The notes under the pieces: generated by a model
Seen by the model: the letters and a program-made list of their open reading frames with translations, nothing else
Told to the model about the DNA's origin: nothing
Databases searched by the model: none
Program-made: the position numbers and the translations under genes
NCBI RefSeq assembly: GCF_036250735.1
Contig: NZ_CP109430.1
Coordinates: 9,362,001 to 9,426,000 of the forward strand
Reading direction: 5' to 3'
Source of the DNA: Streptosporangium sp. NBC_01495
GTDB taxonomy: Bacteria > Actinomycetota > Actinomycetes > Streptosporangiales > Streptosporangiaceae
Length of the DNA: 64,000 bases
Shown here: piece by piece, positions 46,789-54,998 of the stretch
Layout of the letters: every line of letters starts with the position of its first letter
How positions within the stretch are numbered: position 1 is the stretch's first letter

Positions 46789-47514
46789 ATGCGCCGAAGC
46801 TTCGGCACGCTTCTAGGTCTCAGCCTCATCACTCCGCTCGCGATTGTCCCCACCGCCTCGGCCGCCGCCACGAACGCGCCGTCCCTGGCTCCCTCCGGAG
46901 TCCCGCCCGCGTCCGCGGCGGGCGTTCTGGCCGCGGCCCCGTCCGGGGTACGGCAGGACAAGCCGTGGTCTGCGTTCAAGGTCACGGTGAAGGCCCCGAA
47001 ACGAGTCAGGAACGGCCGCGAGTTCATGTACGAGGTCAAGGTCACCAACCGGGGACCTGTCAAGGCCGACTACTACTACGTCGGCGGGACCGTGCTGCCA
47101 AAAGGCATTAACGACACCGTTTACTACAAAGGCCCCAAAGGCACTGACTGCGACTTCTACGACGACGGCTTCTGGTGCGTGACGCCGTGGATCCTTGAGA
47201 AGGGTGAGTCGGACACGGTACGCATCTGGGTCAAGCTCAACAAGCGGACCAAGGGCACCGCGGTCGCCAAGCTCGGTGCCGACAGCTGGAACGTCCCGAC
47301 CGGGGGCGGGGACCTCGGCCGCTCGGAATGGGAGCGGCTGGCCTTCCCCCACTGGTACTACCTCAAGACGGTCAAAACCAAGATCGTCCATCCCACGCCG
47401 CCCAAACCCAAGCCCAAGGGCGGAGGGGGCGGTTACAACCCGCCACCACCGCCACCCCCGCCGCCCCCACCCCCGCCGCCGCCGGACCGGCGCGAGGAGA
47501 AGAAGGACACCTGA
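46789..47514 (+). CDS. Secreted protein with DUF11-like domain and C-terminal polyproline (paralogue 1)
   Basis: 241 residues. A Sec signal (LLGLSLITPLAIVPTASA) and a Ser/Pro linker precede one DUF11-like beta domain (about 65-205). Conserved blocks are VTVKAPKRVRNGREFMYEVK, VTNRGPVKADYYYVGGTVLP, the Cys pair in GTDCDFYDDGFWC, a GTAVAKLGADSWNVPTGG block and a WYYLKTVKTKI ending. It then has a Gly run and about 15 consecutive Pro before a charged end. The genes at 51511 and 52326 share the same blocks. It may be a cell-wall exposed protein; function is unknown. It is divergent from the receptor kinase gene. Confidence 0.8.
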   Translation: MRRSFGTLLGLSLITPLAIVPTASAAATNAPSLAPSGVPPASAAGVLAAAPSGVRQDKPWSAFKVTVKAPKRVRNGREFMYEVKVTNRGPVKADYYYVGGTVLPKGINDTVYYKGPKGTDCDFYDDGFWCVTPWILEKGESDTVRIWVKLNKRTKGTAVAKLGADSWNVPTGGGDLGRSEWERLAFPHWYYLKTVKTKIVHPTPPKPKPKGGGGGYNPPPPPPPPPPPPPPPDRREEKKDT

Positions 47515-47551
47515 CGCCGTAGAGGTCCCGGCCTCCAACCGGGCACCACCG

Positions 47552-48202
47552 TCAGGCCAGGCCGTTCCGCACCGCGTAGAGAGCGGCCTGGGTCCTGTCC
47601 TGCACGCCCAGCTTCATCAGCACGTTGGAGACGTGGGTCTTCACCGTCTTCTCCGCCACCGCGAGCTGCCTGGCGATCTCCCGGTTGGAGCGGCCCGACG
47701 CGATCAGCGCGAGCACCTCGTGCTCCCGATCGGTCAGCGGCGCCACCTGCCTGCCCTCGTGCCCGCCCTCCCGCGCGGCCTGGACGGGCCCGGGACCGGA
47801 CAGCATCGCCTCGGCGGCCTCGGGAGCGAGCAGCACCTGGCCGCCGTACACCGCCCGGATCGCCTGCACGAGCGCGGCCGGTTCGACGTCCTTGTAGAGG
47901 AAACCCGCCGCGCCCGCCCGCATCGCCGGGGCCACGTCGCCCCTGTCGCTCACCGAGGTCAGCACGAGCACCCTCGGCGACAGCCCCCGTTCTCCCAGCA
48001 GGAGCAGCGCGCCGAGCCCGTCGAGGACCGGCATCCTCAGGTCGAGCAGCAGCACGTCAGGGGCGAGAGACTCCACCAGGGCGACCGCCGCGGCGCCGTC
48101 GGCGGCCTCGCCGACCACGTCGAGGTCCTCCTGCAGGTCCAGGAAGGTACGAAGGCCCTGCCTGACGACCGGATGGTCGTCGGCGATCAGGACGCGGATC
48201 AC
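47552..48202 (-). CDS. Response regulator, NarL/LuxR type
   Basis: 216 residues. The receiver has IADDHPVVRQGLRTFLDLQ (acidic pocket), the phosphorylated Asp in VLLLDLRMPVLDGL, and Lys in FLYKDVEP. The LuxR HTH is LTDREHEVLALIASGRSNRE plus AVAEKTVKTHVSNVLMKLG. The GTG at 48202 has GGAGG seven bases upstream; the longer frame to 48376 only reads repeated DNA. The sensor kinase gene lies immediately upstream on the same strand, separated by the repeat region. Confidence 0.95.
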   Translation of the reverse strand: MIRVLIADDHPVVRQGLRTFLDLQEDLDVVGEAADGAAAVALVESLAPDVLLLDLRMPVLDGLGALLLLGERGLSPRVLVLTSVSDRGDVAPAMRAGAAGFLYKDVEPAALVQAIRAVYGGQVLLAPEAAEAMLSGPGPVQAAREGGHEGRQVAPLTDREHEVLALIASGRSNREIARQLAVAEKTVKTHVSNVLMKLGVQDRTQAALYAVRNGLA

Positions 48203-48210
48203 CCGGTCAC

Positions 48211-48390
48211 CTCCGTCGGGATCGCGGACAGCGGATCGCACGGCCCCTCCGTCGGGATCGCGGACAGCGGACAGCGGATCGCACGGCCCCTCCGGACCAC
48301 GGGTCACAGGGTCGTCCCCCTTCACGCCCCCGATCACACGGGCACCTCGGTCATCTCCCTCCGGACCGCCGATCACACGGGCACCTCCAT
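48211..48390. repeat. Direct repeats between kinase and regulator genes
   Basis: CTCCGTCGGGATCGCGGACA plus GCGGATCGCACGGCCC occurs at 48211 and 48247. CGATCACACGGGCACCTC occurs at 48331 and 48370 (39 bp apart), and the right copy is the coding 3' end and stop of the kinase. The left copy is therefore a duplicated gene end. Confidence 0.85.
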
Positions 48391-49503
48391 CCGGACGAGC
48401 GTGCCCCTCCCGGGCTCCGACCTCACCCGCATGTTCCCGCCGACGGCCTCCGCCCTGTCGCCCATCGAGGCGATGCCCAGCCCCCGCCCCGCCGCGTCGG
48501 TCACGTCGAACCCGGCCCCGTCGTCGCTCACCTCAAGGAACACGCGCCCGCCCGCGCAGCCCAGCCGCACCTCGACGGCACGCGCCGCCGAGTGCCTGGA
48601 GGCGTTGTGCAGTGCCTCCTGGGCCACCCGCAGGACGGCCACCTCGATCGCGGGTTCGAGCTCGCACACCGGGGACTCCTCGAACGAGAACGAGGCCGGG
48701 TGGAGCCGGTCCAGCAGGCGGACGTGCTTGCGGAGCGTCTCGGCCAGGCCGTGCCGGTCGAGCTCGGCCGGGCGGAGCTCCACGATCACCGCGCGCAACT
48801 CGGCCAGTGCCTCTCCGGCCAGCCGCTCCACCCGGTCGAGCTCCCGCAGCGCCCGCGCGGGATCGGCCACGACCAGCGACGCGGCGGCCTGCGCGGTGAG
48901 GCGCAGCGAGAACAGCTTCTGGGTCACCGCGTCGTGCAGCTCCCTGGCCATCCGGGTGCGCTCCTCCACCAGCGTGAGCTCCCGGCCCCGCTCGTACAGG
49001 CGGGCGTTGGTGAGGGCGATCGCGGCGTGCGCGGCGAACATGGTGAGCAGCCGCTGGTCGGCCTCGGTGAAACCGCCGGGGGCCCGCTTGTTGGACAGGA
49101 AGATGATGCCGAGCACCTCGTCCCCGTCGAGGATCGGCACCCCGAGGAAGTCCTTGAGCACCGGATGGGCGCGCGGCCAGTGTTCGAACCTGGGGTCCCT
49201 GCGGATGTCGGGCAGCCGGACCGGCGCGCCCTCGCGCAACATGGCGCCGAGCATGCCGTGCTGGCGGGGCATGGGCCCGATCTCGTCCCACTGCTCGTCG
49301 GAGATGCCCTCGGCGACGAACTCGGCGAACGCCCCCTGGTCGTCGGGCACCCCCAGCGCGGCGTAGCGGGCGTCCAGCAACCGCCGCGCCGACCGCACGA
49401 TGACCTGGAGCACCTCACGGACCGACAGGTGCCTGGTCACCGCGAGGACGGCCGAGCTCACCGCGTGCAGCACGGCGTCCCGGTCCTCGCTCTCTGAGCT
49501 CAC
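48373..49503 (-). CDS. Sensor histidine kinase, GAF plus HisKA_3
   Basis: 376 residues, soluble. A GAF domain (about 20-170, GVPILDGDEVLGIIFLSNK, FAAHAAIALTNARLYERG) is followed by HisKA_3 with the phosphorylated His in RMARELHDAVTQKLFSLRL and the HATPase_c domain with N box AQEALHNASRHSAARAVEV and G box LEVSDDGAGFD. No TM segment is present, so the signal is cytoplasmic (small molecule, redox or gas). Its partner is the response regulator directly downstream. It starts at GTG 49503. Confidence 0.95.
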   Translation of the reverse strand: MSSESEDRDAVLHAVSSAVLAVTRHLSVREVLQVIVRSARRLLDARYAALGVPDDQGAFAEFVAEGISDEQWDEIGPMPRQHGMLGAMLREGAPVRLPDIRRDPRFEHWPRAHPVLKDFLGVPILDGDEVLGIIFLSNKRAPGGFTEADQRLLTMFAAHAAIALTNARLYERGRELTLVEERTRMARELHDAVTQKLFSLRLTAQAAASLVVADPARALRELDRVERLAGEALAELRAVIVELRPAELDRHGLAETLRKHVRLLDRLHPASFSFEESPVCELEPAIEVAVLRVAQEALHNASRHSAARAVEVRLGCAGGRVFLEVSDDGAGFDVTDAAGRGLGIASMGDRAEAVGGNMRVRSEPGRGTLVRMEVPV

Positions 49504-49626
49504 GAACCGACTCTAGGCGGCGGCGGACACCCGCCGCGTACGCCATCGGTCCTAGGCCCATCAGCCCACCCCGGGCCCGGTCCGGCGGCCGATGTGCGGC
49601 GGGGGCGCGGCTCCTAGCGTCGAGGC

Positions 49627-50292
49627 ATGACGAAGACCGCACTCATCACCGGCGCCTCCCGTGGCCTCGGCCTGGCACTGGCCCGCTCCCTCGCCGCCGA
49701 CGGCTGGCGGCTCATCCTCACCGCGCGGGGCGAGGACGCGCTGCGATCCGCCGCGGACGAGCTCGGCGCCCTCGCCCTGGCCGGAGACGTCGCCGACCCC
49801 GCTCACCGGGACCGGCTGGCGGGGGCCGTACGGGAACACGGCGGGCTGGACCTGCTGGTCAACAACGCGTCGGGGCTGGGCGCGGTCCCGCTGCCGCCGC
49901 TGGCCGGATACCCGGTCGACACGCTTGAGGAGCTTTTCCGGGCCAACGTGCTGGCCCCGCTGGCACTGATCCAGGCGAACCTGCGCTGGCTCAGGGAGCG
50001 GCGCGGCGCGATCGTGAACATCTCCTCCGACGCGGCGGTGGAGGCGTACGAGGGCTGGGGCGGGTACGGCGCGACCAAGGCGGCCCTGGAGCAGCTCTCC
50101 CACGTGCTGGCCGTCGAGGAGCCCGACGTCGCGATCTGGTGGGTTGATCCGGGCGAGATGTCCACCGCCATGCTCGCCGACGCGGTCGGTGCCGGGGAGG
50201 CGGCGGAGGCCCCGGGCCCGGAGACCGTCGTGCCCACCCTGCGGCGGCTGATCGCCGACCGTCCGGACAGCGGCCGGGTGAGGCACGGATGA
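49627..50292 (+). CDS. Short-chain dehydrogenase/reductase
   Basis: 221 residues, classical SDR. The cofactor motif is ALITGASRGLGLALARSLA, followed by LLVNNASG. The catalytic Ser is in NISSDAAVEAY and YxxxK is in GGYGATKAALEQL; the product is NAD(P)H-dependent. The substrate is unknown. It is 61 bp upstream of the queA-like gene on the same strand and probably shares its transcript, an SDR/QueA pairing I recall from other actinobacteria. Confidence 0.9.
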   Translation: MTKTALITGASRGLGLALARSLAADGWRLILTARGEDALRSAADELGALALAGDVADPAHRDRLAGAVREHGGLDLLVNNASGLGAVPLPPLAGYPVDTLEELFRANVLAPLALIQANLRWLRERRGAIVNISSDAAVEAYEGWGGYGATKAALEQLSHVLAVEEPDVAIWWVDPGEMSTAMLADAVGAGEAAEAPGPETVVPTLRRLIADRPDSGRVRHG

Positions 50293-50353
50293 ACGTACGG
50301 GTCATCGAGCGAGGAGAGCGTATGAGAACCGTACGGGCGTGCGGGGAGGGGAG

Positions 50354-51418
50354 ATGAGCACGCCCGCGGCGGACGCCATGGCCGCGGACTTCGTGCTCCC
50401 GCGCGAGCTGGAGGCGCACGAACCTCCGGAGGCCCGGGGGCTGGCCCGTGACGGGGTGCGCCTGCTGGTCTCCGACCGGGGCACCGGAGAGGTCGGCCAC
50501 CACACGTTCGCCGAGCTTCCCGGCCTGTTGGGCCCCGGCGACCTGCTGGTGGTCAACAACTCCGGCACGCTTCCCGCCGCCGTCCGGCTGGACCGGCTCG
50601 CGGTGCACTTCTCCACCGAGCGCGAGGACGGGACCTGGCTGGTCGAGCTCCGCCGGCGCCGGGAGTGGGCGGGCTCTCCCGGAGGCCCCGAGGGCGCGGA
50701 GCCGGCCGGTGGGCCCTACCGGGGCGGCGCGGACGGGGAGTGGCTGCCGCTGCCGGGCGGGGCGACGCTGCGGCTGCTGGGGCGCGAGACGCCACGCCTG
50801 TGGCGGGCGAGCCTGGACCGCGAGGTCACGGGCTACCTCCGCCGGTACGGCGTGCCGATCCGCTACTCGTACGTGGACAGGGACTGGCCGCTGGCCGACT
50901 ACCAGACCGTGTTCGGGGTGCGGCCGGGCAGCGCGGAGATGCCCAGCGCGGGGCGGCCGTTCACCACCGGGCTGGTGACCTCCCTGGTGTCGCGCGGGGT
51001 CGGGATCGCGCCGATCACCCTGCACACCGGGGTGGCGTCCCCGGAGAAGGACGAGCCGCCGTATCCGGAGCGGTTCGAGGTGCCCGAGGCCACCGCGCGG
51101 CAGGTGGAGCTCGTGCGCGAGTCCGGCGGCCGGGTGATCGCGGTCGGCACGACCGTGGTCAGGGCGCTGGAGACGGCCGCGCTGGCCACCGGCCGGGTCC
51201 GGGCCGCGGACGGCTGGACCTCGCACATCGTGACCCCCGAGGTCGGGGTGCGGGCGGTGAACGGCCTGCTCACCGGGCTGCACGAGCCGCGCTCCAGCCA
51301 CCTGCTGATGCTGTCGGCGATCGCCGGCCGCGACCTGCTCTCGCGGTCGTACGCGGAGGCGCTCGGAGAGGGCTATCTCTGGCACGAATTCGGCGACGTC
51401 CACCTGATCACCGGTTAG
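50354..51418 (+). CDS. S-adenosylmethionine:tRNA ribosyltransferase-isomerase (QueA) family protein
   Basis: 354 residues, near normal QueA length. Family blocks include AADFVLPRELEAHEPPEARG, FAELPGLLGPGDLLVVNNSG, TGLVTSLVSRGVGIAPITLH, VVRALETAALATGRV and NGLLTGLHEPRSSHLLMLSA. QueA installs epoxyqueuosine on tRNA using SAM. No other queuosine gene is nearby, so in this context it could act on a different substrate. The ATG at 50354 has GGGGAGG just upstream. A non-canonical role is inference. Confidence 0.85.
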   Translation: MSTPAADAMAADFVLPRELEAHEPPEARGLARDGVRLLVSDRGTGEVGHHTFAELPGLLGPGDLLVVNNSGTLPAAVRLDRLAVHFSTEREDGTWLVELRRRREWAGSPGGPEGAEPAGGPYRGGADGEWLPLPGGATLRLLGRETPRLWRASLDREVTGYLRRYGVPIRYSYVDRDWPLADYQTVFGVRPGSAEMPSAGRPFTTGLVTSLVSRGVGIAPITLHTGVASPEKDEPPYPERFEVPEATARQVELVRESGGRVIAVGTTVVRALETAALATGRVRAADGWTSHIVTPEVGVRAVNGLLTGLHEPRSSHLLMLSAIAGRDLLSRSYAEALGEGYLWHEFGDVHLITG

Positions 51419-51510
51419 CCGGCCAGTCAGTCACAAGGGTTTTCCAAGTCGGGCCTCGCATGCTGATCGGTGTTCGACGGAGATTGACGAAATCCGACTG
51501 GAGTAAAGAA

Positions 51511-52050
51511 ATGCGCCGGCACCTGACCGCCTTCGCCGCCATCGCCCTGGCGGGAGGCATGCTGCTCACCCCCGGGACCGCGAACGCGGCGGCTCCCCGG
51601 ATCACCGCCCCGCAGGGGGCCGCGAACCAGCCGCTCGCGCCGTTGAGGACGACCGTCTTCTATCCGCGCAGGGCCTGGGCGGGTGACTCGTACGTCTACA
51701 CGCTCAAGATCAAGAACGTCGGCAGGTGGTACACCGACATCGCCTACGTCGGCGGACACCTTCCCTCGCAGGTCTCCAGGATCCGCATCACGGGCAAGCC
51801 CCCCGGCTCGTACTGCGAGGTCTCGGGGCGCGAGGTGGGCTGCCTGCTCGACACCCTGAACCCCGGCAGGACGGCCACCCTCAAGGTCAGGGTCTGGCTG
51901 AAGAACGGCGCCCGGGGCACCGCGACCGCCAATTTCGGTTCGGTCTCGATCGACGTCCCCGCAGGCGGGCTGGAAACCCTCGACATCCACGGCATCGACA
52001 TCGGCACCGACGTCAAGTACGTGCGGGTGAAGACCCAGGTCCTCCGCTAG
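51511..52050 (+). CDS. Secreted DUF11-like protein (paralogue 2)
   Basis: 179 residues. A Sec signal (FAAIALAGGMLLTPGTANA, cut after NAA) is followed by one beta domain with YTLKIKNVGRWYTDIAYVGG, HLPSQVSRIRI, the Cys pair in SYCEVSGREVGC, TATLKVRVWLKNGARGTATA, SIDVPAGG and VKYVRVKTQVLR. It lacks the polyproline tail of paralogue 1. GGAG lies seven bases before the ATG. It is the most divergent of the three. Function unknown. Confidence 0.78.
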   Translation: MRRHLTAFAAIALAGGMLLTPGTANAAAPRITAPQGAANQPLAPLRTTVFYPRRAWAGDSYVYTLKIKNVGRWYTDIAYVGGHLPSQVSRIRITGKPPGSYCEVSGREVGCLLDTLNPGRTATLKVRVWLKNGARGTATANFGSVSIDVPAGGLETLDIHGIDIGTDVKYVRVKTQVLR

Positions 52051-52325
52051 CCGCACATTTCGCACGCGACCTTCTGACCAGGGGCGATTACCGAAGGCCA
52101 GAGAAAATGGCGCGCCCGGAAACGCTCCTGGCGGTAACGACGCGGTCGCGCGGGACGGGCCCGCGCGGAACCTTGTGCCGTCCGGTACGACGCCACATCG
52201 AACGGCTCCATTCAAATCATGCAACGAAATATAATTTCTCTTTACATCTATGTATGTGATAAAACGCTGCGGACTTTATGGGACGTTCCACACGTCCCCC
52301 TGACTCTTCAGCTGGGAGACGTTTG

Positions 52326-52877
52326 ATGCGCCACCCGATCTCCAAGATCATCGCTCTTGCTCTGGTCACCCCGCTGGCCGGCGGCATGTTCCTCGCCGCC
52401 CCCGCGTCGGCCGCTTCGGCGCAGGCACCGGCGGCGGCCGTGAAGGCGGAGCCGTACTCCACCTTCGCGGTCACCGTCTCCGCGCCGAAGAAGGTCAAGG
52501 CGAACGGGAAGATCACCTACAAGATCAAGGCCGTTAACAAAGGCCCTTACGAGGCCGACCTCCTCTACTTTGGCGGCCAGCTGCCCAAGGGCTCGAAGCT
52601 CACCGCGGTCGGCGGTCCCAAGGGCACCGAATGTGACAGCTACGAGGACGGGTTCTGGTGCTGGGTCCCCCACATCGTGAAAGTCGGTGACTACGAGACC
52701 ATGGCGATCACGGTGAAGCTCGGCAAGAAGTCGGGACGGACCGCCGAGGCCGTCCTCGGCGTCGACAGCTACGACGTCCCGACCGGCGCCGACACCCTCT
52801 CCAGGGACGAACTGGAGCGCATGGGCCTCAAGCACTGGTATTTCGTGAAGAAGGTCAAGACCCAGATCGCGCGCTGA
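52326..52877 (+). CDS. Secreted DUF11-like protein (paralogue 3)
   Basis: 183 residues. A Sec signal (ALALVTPLAGGMFLAAPASA) and the beta domain with FAVTVSAPKKVKANGKITYK, AVNKGPYEADLLYFGGQLPK, the Cys pair in GTECDSYEDGFWC, LGVDSYDVPTG and WYFVKKVKTQIAR are present. By eye it is closer to paralogue 1 than to 2, sharing SYEDGFWC versus FYDDGFWC. GGGAG lies seven bases before the ATG; the upstream region is AT-rich. It ends before a good terminator. Function unknown; probably exported to the wall or medium. Confidence 0.8.
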   Translation: MRHPISKIIALALVTPLAGGMFLAAPASAASAQAPAAAVKAEPYSTFAVTVSAPKKVKANGKITYKIKAVNKGPYEADLLYFGGQLPKGSKLTAVGGPKGTECDSYEDGFWCWVPHIVKVGDYETMAITVKLGKKSGRTAEAVLGVDSYDVPTGADTLSRDELERMGLKHWYFVKKVKTQIAR

Positions 52878-52890
52878 CCCCGCCCTTCAA

Positions 52891-52921
52891 GAGGCCCCGT
52901 CCTGCCGCAGGCCGGGGCCTC
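52891..52921 (+). terminator. Terminator after the third secreted gene
   Basis: GAGGCCCCG pairs with CGGGGCCTC, with an inner CCTG/CAGG stem around CCG, followed by a CTCCCTTTT stretch. Confidence 0.85.
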
Positions 52922-52935
52922 CTCCCTTTTCCGGA

Positions 52936-53036
52936 CCCCTTCGCGCTCCGGCCCCCTTCGCGTTCCGGGACCTTTCACGTTCCGGGACCTTTCGTGCCCC
53001 TGAACTTTTCGTGCCCCTGAACTTTTCGCTCGGGAA
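52936..53036. repeat. 17-bp tandem repeats, six copies
   Basis: The word TTCG(C/T)G(C/T)TCCGGGACC-like, degenerating to TTCGTGCCCCTGAACTT, starts at 52940, 52957, 52974, 52991, 53008 and 53025, always 17 bp apart. It lies just after the terminator and before the next promoter region. Confidence 0.9.
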
Positions 53037-53248
53037 CGTCACCCGCGCCGACGCGTTTCCCGCCCCCGTCGGGGGCCGACGCGTCGTCCTCGCGTCCCCG
53101 CGTTCGGCTCGGCATCCGGATTCCGATCCGCCGGGAGACCGTCGTTCGCGGACCCGGTCCCCCGCAACGGTGCGGGCAACCTCATATACACCGCGCCCGC
53201 GAACCAGGCAGGATCTCCCCATGGCGAGTTCAGGACGGTGCGCGATCC

Positions 53249-53929
53249 ATGGCTGATCTGAGAGTCGTCCTGGCCGAGGACCACTACCTGGTGCGCGAGG
53301 GCACCCGCAGGCTCCTGGAGACCTCCGGCGAGATCGAGGTGGTGGCCGCCGTGGGCACCGCGGACGAGCTGCTCGACGCCGCCAGGCGGCTGCGTCCCGG
53401 CGTGGTGGTGACCGACATCCGGATGCCGGGCTCGGCCGATCTCGTCCGCCCGGGGATGGAGGGCATCGACGCGGCACACCTCATCCGCGCCGCCTCACGG
53501 GACATCGGGGTCGTGGTGCTCTCCCAGTTCTCTGACGCGATGTTCGCCCTAGACCTGTTCAGGGACGGCACCGAGGGTCGCGCGTACCTGCTCAAGGACC
53601 GGGTCGGTGACATCGACGAGCTGCTCGGCGCGATCAGGTCGGTGGCCGGGGGCGGCTCGGTGATCGACCCCAAGGTGGTGGAGGGCCTGCTGGCCAAGCG
53701 CGGGGTACGCGGCAGTCCCCCGCCCGCGGAGCTGACGCCCAGGGAGCTGGACGTGCTCAGGGAGATGGCGCACGGCCTGTCCAACGGGGGCATCGCCCGC
53801 GCCCTGCACCTGTCGGTCTCCGCGATCGAGAAGCACGTCAACTCGATCTTCATGAAGCTGGCCCTGGAGAACAGCCCCGACACCCACCGCCGGGTGGCGG
53901 CCGTCATCACCTATCTGGGCTCGGCCTAG
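53249..53929 (+). CDS. Orphan response regulator, NarL/LuxR type
   Basis: 226 residues. The receiver has LAEDHYLVREGTRRLLETSG, the phospho-acceptor Asp in VVVTDIRMPG and Lys in YLLKDRVG. An extra loop of about 10 residues (SADLVRPGMEG) sits after the acceptor. The LuxR HTH is LTPRELDVLREMAHGLSNGG plus SVSAIEKHVNSIFMKLAL. No kinase gene is adjacent. The ATG at 53249 lacks a strong ribosome site. Confidence 0.9.
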   Translation: MADLRVVLAEDHYLVREGTRRLLETSGEIEVVAAVGTADELLDAARRLRPGVVVTDIRMPGSADLVRPGMEGIDAAHLIRAASRDIGVVVLSQFSDAMFALDLFRDGTEGRAYLLKDRVGDIDELLGAIRSVAGGGSVIDPKVVEGLLAKRGVRGSPPPAELTPRELDVLREMAHGLSNGGIARALHLSVSAIEKHVNSIFMKLALENSPDTHRRVAAVITYLGSA

Positions 53930-54004
53930 CCAGGGCCGGGGCGCTCCGGGCTCGGCTCAGCCGGAACGCGGGACCGGCGCGGAAGCGGTTCGGTCGCCAT
54001 ATGC

Positions 54005-54106
54005 CGCCGTGATCACCGGTACTCGCCGTGATCACCGGTACTCGCCGTGATCACCGGTACTCGCCGTGATCACCGGTACTCGCCGTGAGCGCCGGTACTC
54101 GCCGGT
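54005..54106. repeat. 19-bp tandem array, five copies
   Basis: GCCGTGATCACCGGTACTC repeats with exact 19-bp period (gatc words at 54011, 54030, 54049, 54068, then 54087 degenerate). It lies midway between the response regulator and olsA-like genes. Each unit contains TGATCA and CCGGT/ACCGG arms. Confidence 0.95.
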
Positions 54107-54128
54107 GGAGACCGGCCCGCCGCTCGGT

Positions 54129-54998
54129 TCAGGCGGCGACGGGGAGTCCGTGCGCGGTTCCGGCGACCAGCACCGAGGCGACGGACGACTCGGCCGCCCA
54201 GGCCAGTTCCCTGCGGTCGCGGCCCCGCACGGCGGGCAGCATCGTCACCTCCACCGTCAGCCGCCGGACGGCCACCACTCGGCGGATCGAGGCCCACAGA
54301 AGGTCGTCACCGACATAGGCGGGACCGCTGGCCAGGACGTCCTCCCCTTCCAGATACCTGATCGCCACCGGCCTGACCGGGGCCCCGGCGTCCAGGGCCG
54401 CCTGGAACACGGCGGGCCTGAAGGAACCCATCCCGCGCCCGCACCAGGTCGTCCCCTCGGGGAAGGCCGCCACCGGATGGCCGTCGGCGAGCGCCGCGGC
54501 CACACCGCCGACGGCCTCCGGCAGCGCGAAGAGCCGCTCCCTGTCGATGAACAGCGCGCCCGCGCCCGCCGCCAGCAGGCCGATCACCGGCCACGCCCGG
54601 ACCTCGTGCTTGGCGAGCACGCGGCACGGCAGGACCGCCGCCATGACGAGCGGATCCAGCCACGACACGTGGTTGGCCACGGCCAGCGGAGCGGCCCCGG
54701 ACGGCCCGTCGATGACCGGATAGGGCCCGGAGCCCGAGCCGGCCATGAACGCGAACCCCTGCCGCACCTCGACCCGTACGCCGACGGCCCGCAGCACCAG
54801 CCGGGACCAGGCGCTCGTCAGCCGGATCCTGCCCGTCGTACCGAGCCCGCGGGCCGCGAGCGCGAGCGCCACCCCGGCCAGGACGACCAGTACGGCCGCC
54901 ACCAGCCGCAGCGCCCTGCGCGGCCCGGCGGCCCTCGATCCCGGCGGGAACAGGCAGGTGGCGGGCGTGCACGGCGCCACCGGCACCCACGGGTTCAC
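54129..54998 (-). CDS. olsA: Lysophospholipid/lyso-ornithine-lipid acyltransferase (OlsA type)
   Basis: 289 residues. One N-terminal TM helix (LVAAVLVVLAGVALALAARG) is followed by the acyltransferase domain with VANHVSWLDPLVMAAV (HX4D), AGALFIDRERLFALPE and VAAFPEGTTWCGRGMGSFRP. The GTG at 54998 has GGGAG seven bases upstream and overlaps the stop of the upstream N-acyltransferase gene (GTGA), so the two are translated together. OlsB-OlsA is the two-step route to ornithine lipid; the assignment rests on this pairing. Confidence 0.8.
   Translation of the reverse strand: MNPWVPVAPCTPATCLFPPGSRAAGPRRALRLVAAVLVVLAGVALALAARGLGTTGRIRLTSAWSRLVLRAVGVRVEVRQGFAFMAGSGSGPYPVIDGPSGAAPLAVANHVSWLDPLVMAAVLPCRVLAKHEVRAWPVIGLLAAGAGALFIDRERLFALPEAVGGVAAALADGHPVAAFPEGTTWCGRGMGSFRPAVFQAALDAGAPVRPVAIRYLEGEDVLASGPAYVGDDLLWASIRRVVAVRRLTVEVTMLPAVRGRDRRELAWAAESSVASVLVAGTAHGLPVAA

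Noticed and set aside
54005-54106. Possible CRISPR array
   Set aside because: The units are directly adjacent with no spacers, and no cas gene is present; it is a simple tandem repeat. The same applies to the 17-, 31-, 36-, 45- and 78-bp arrays.
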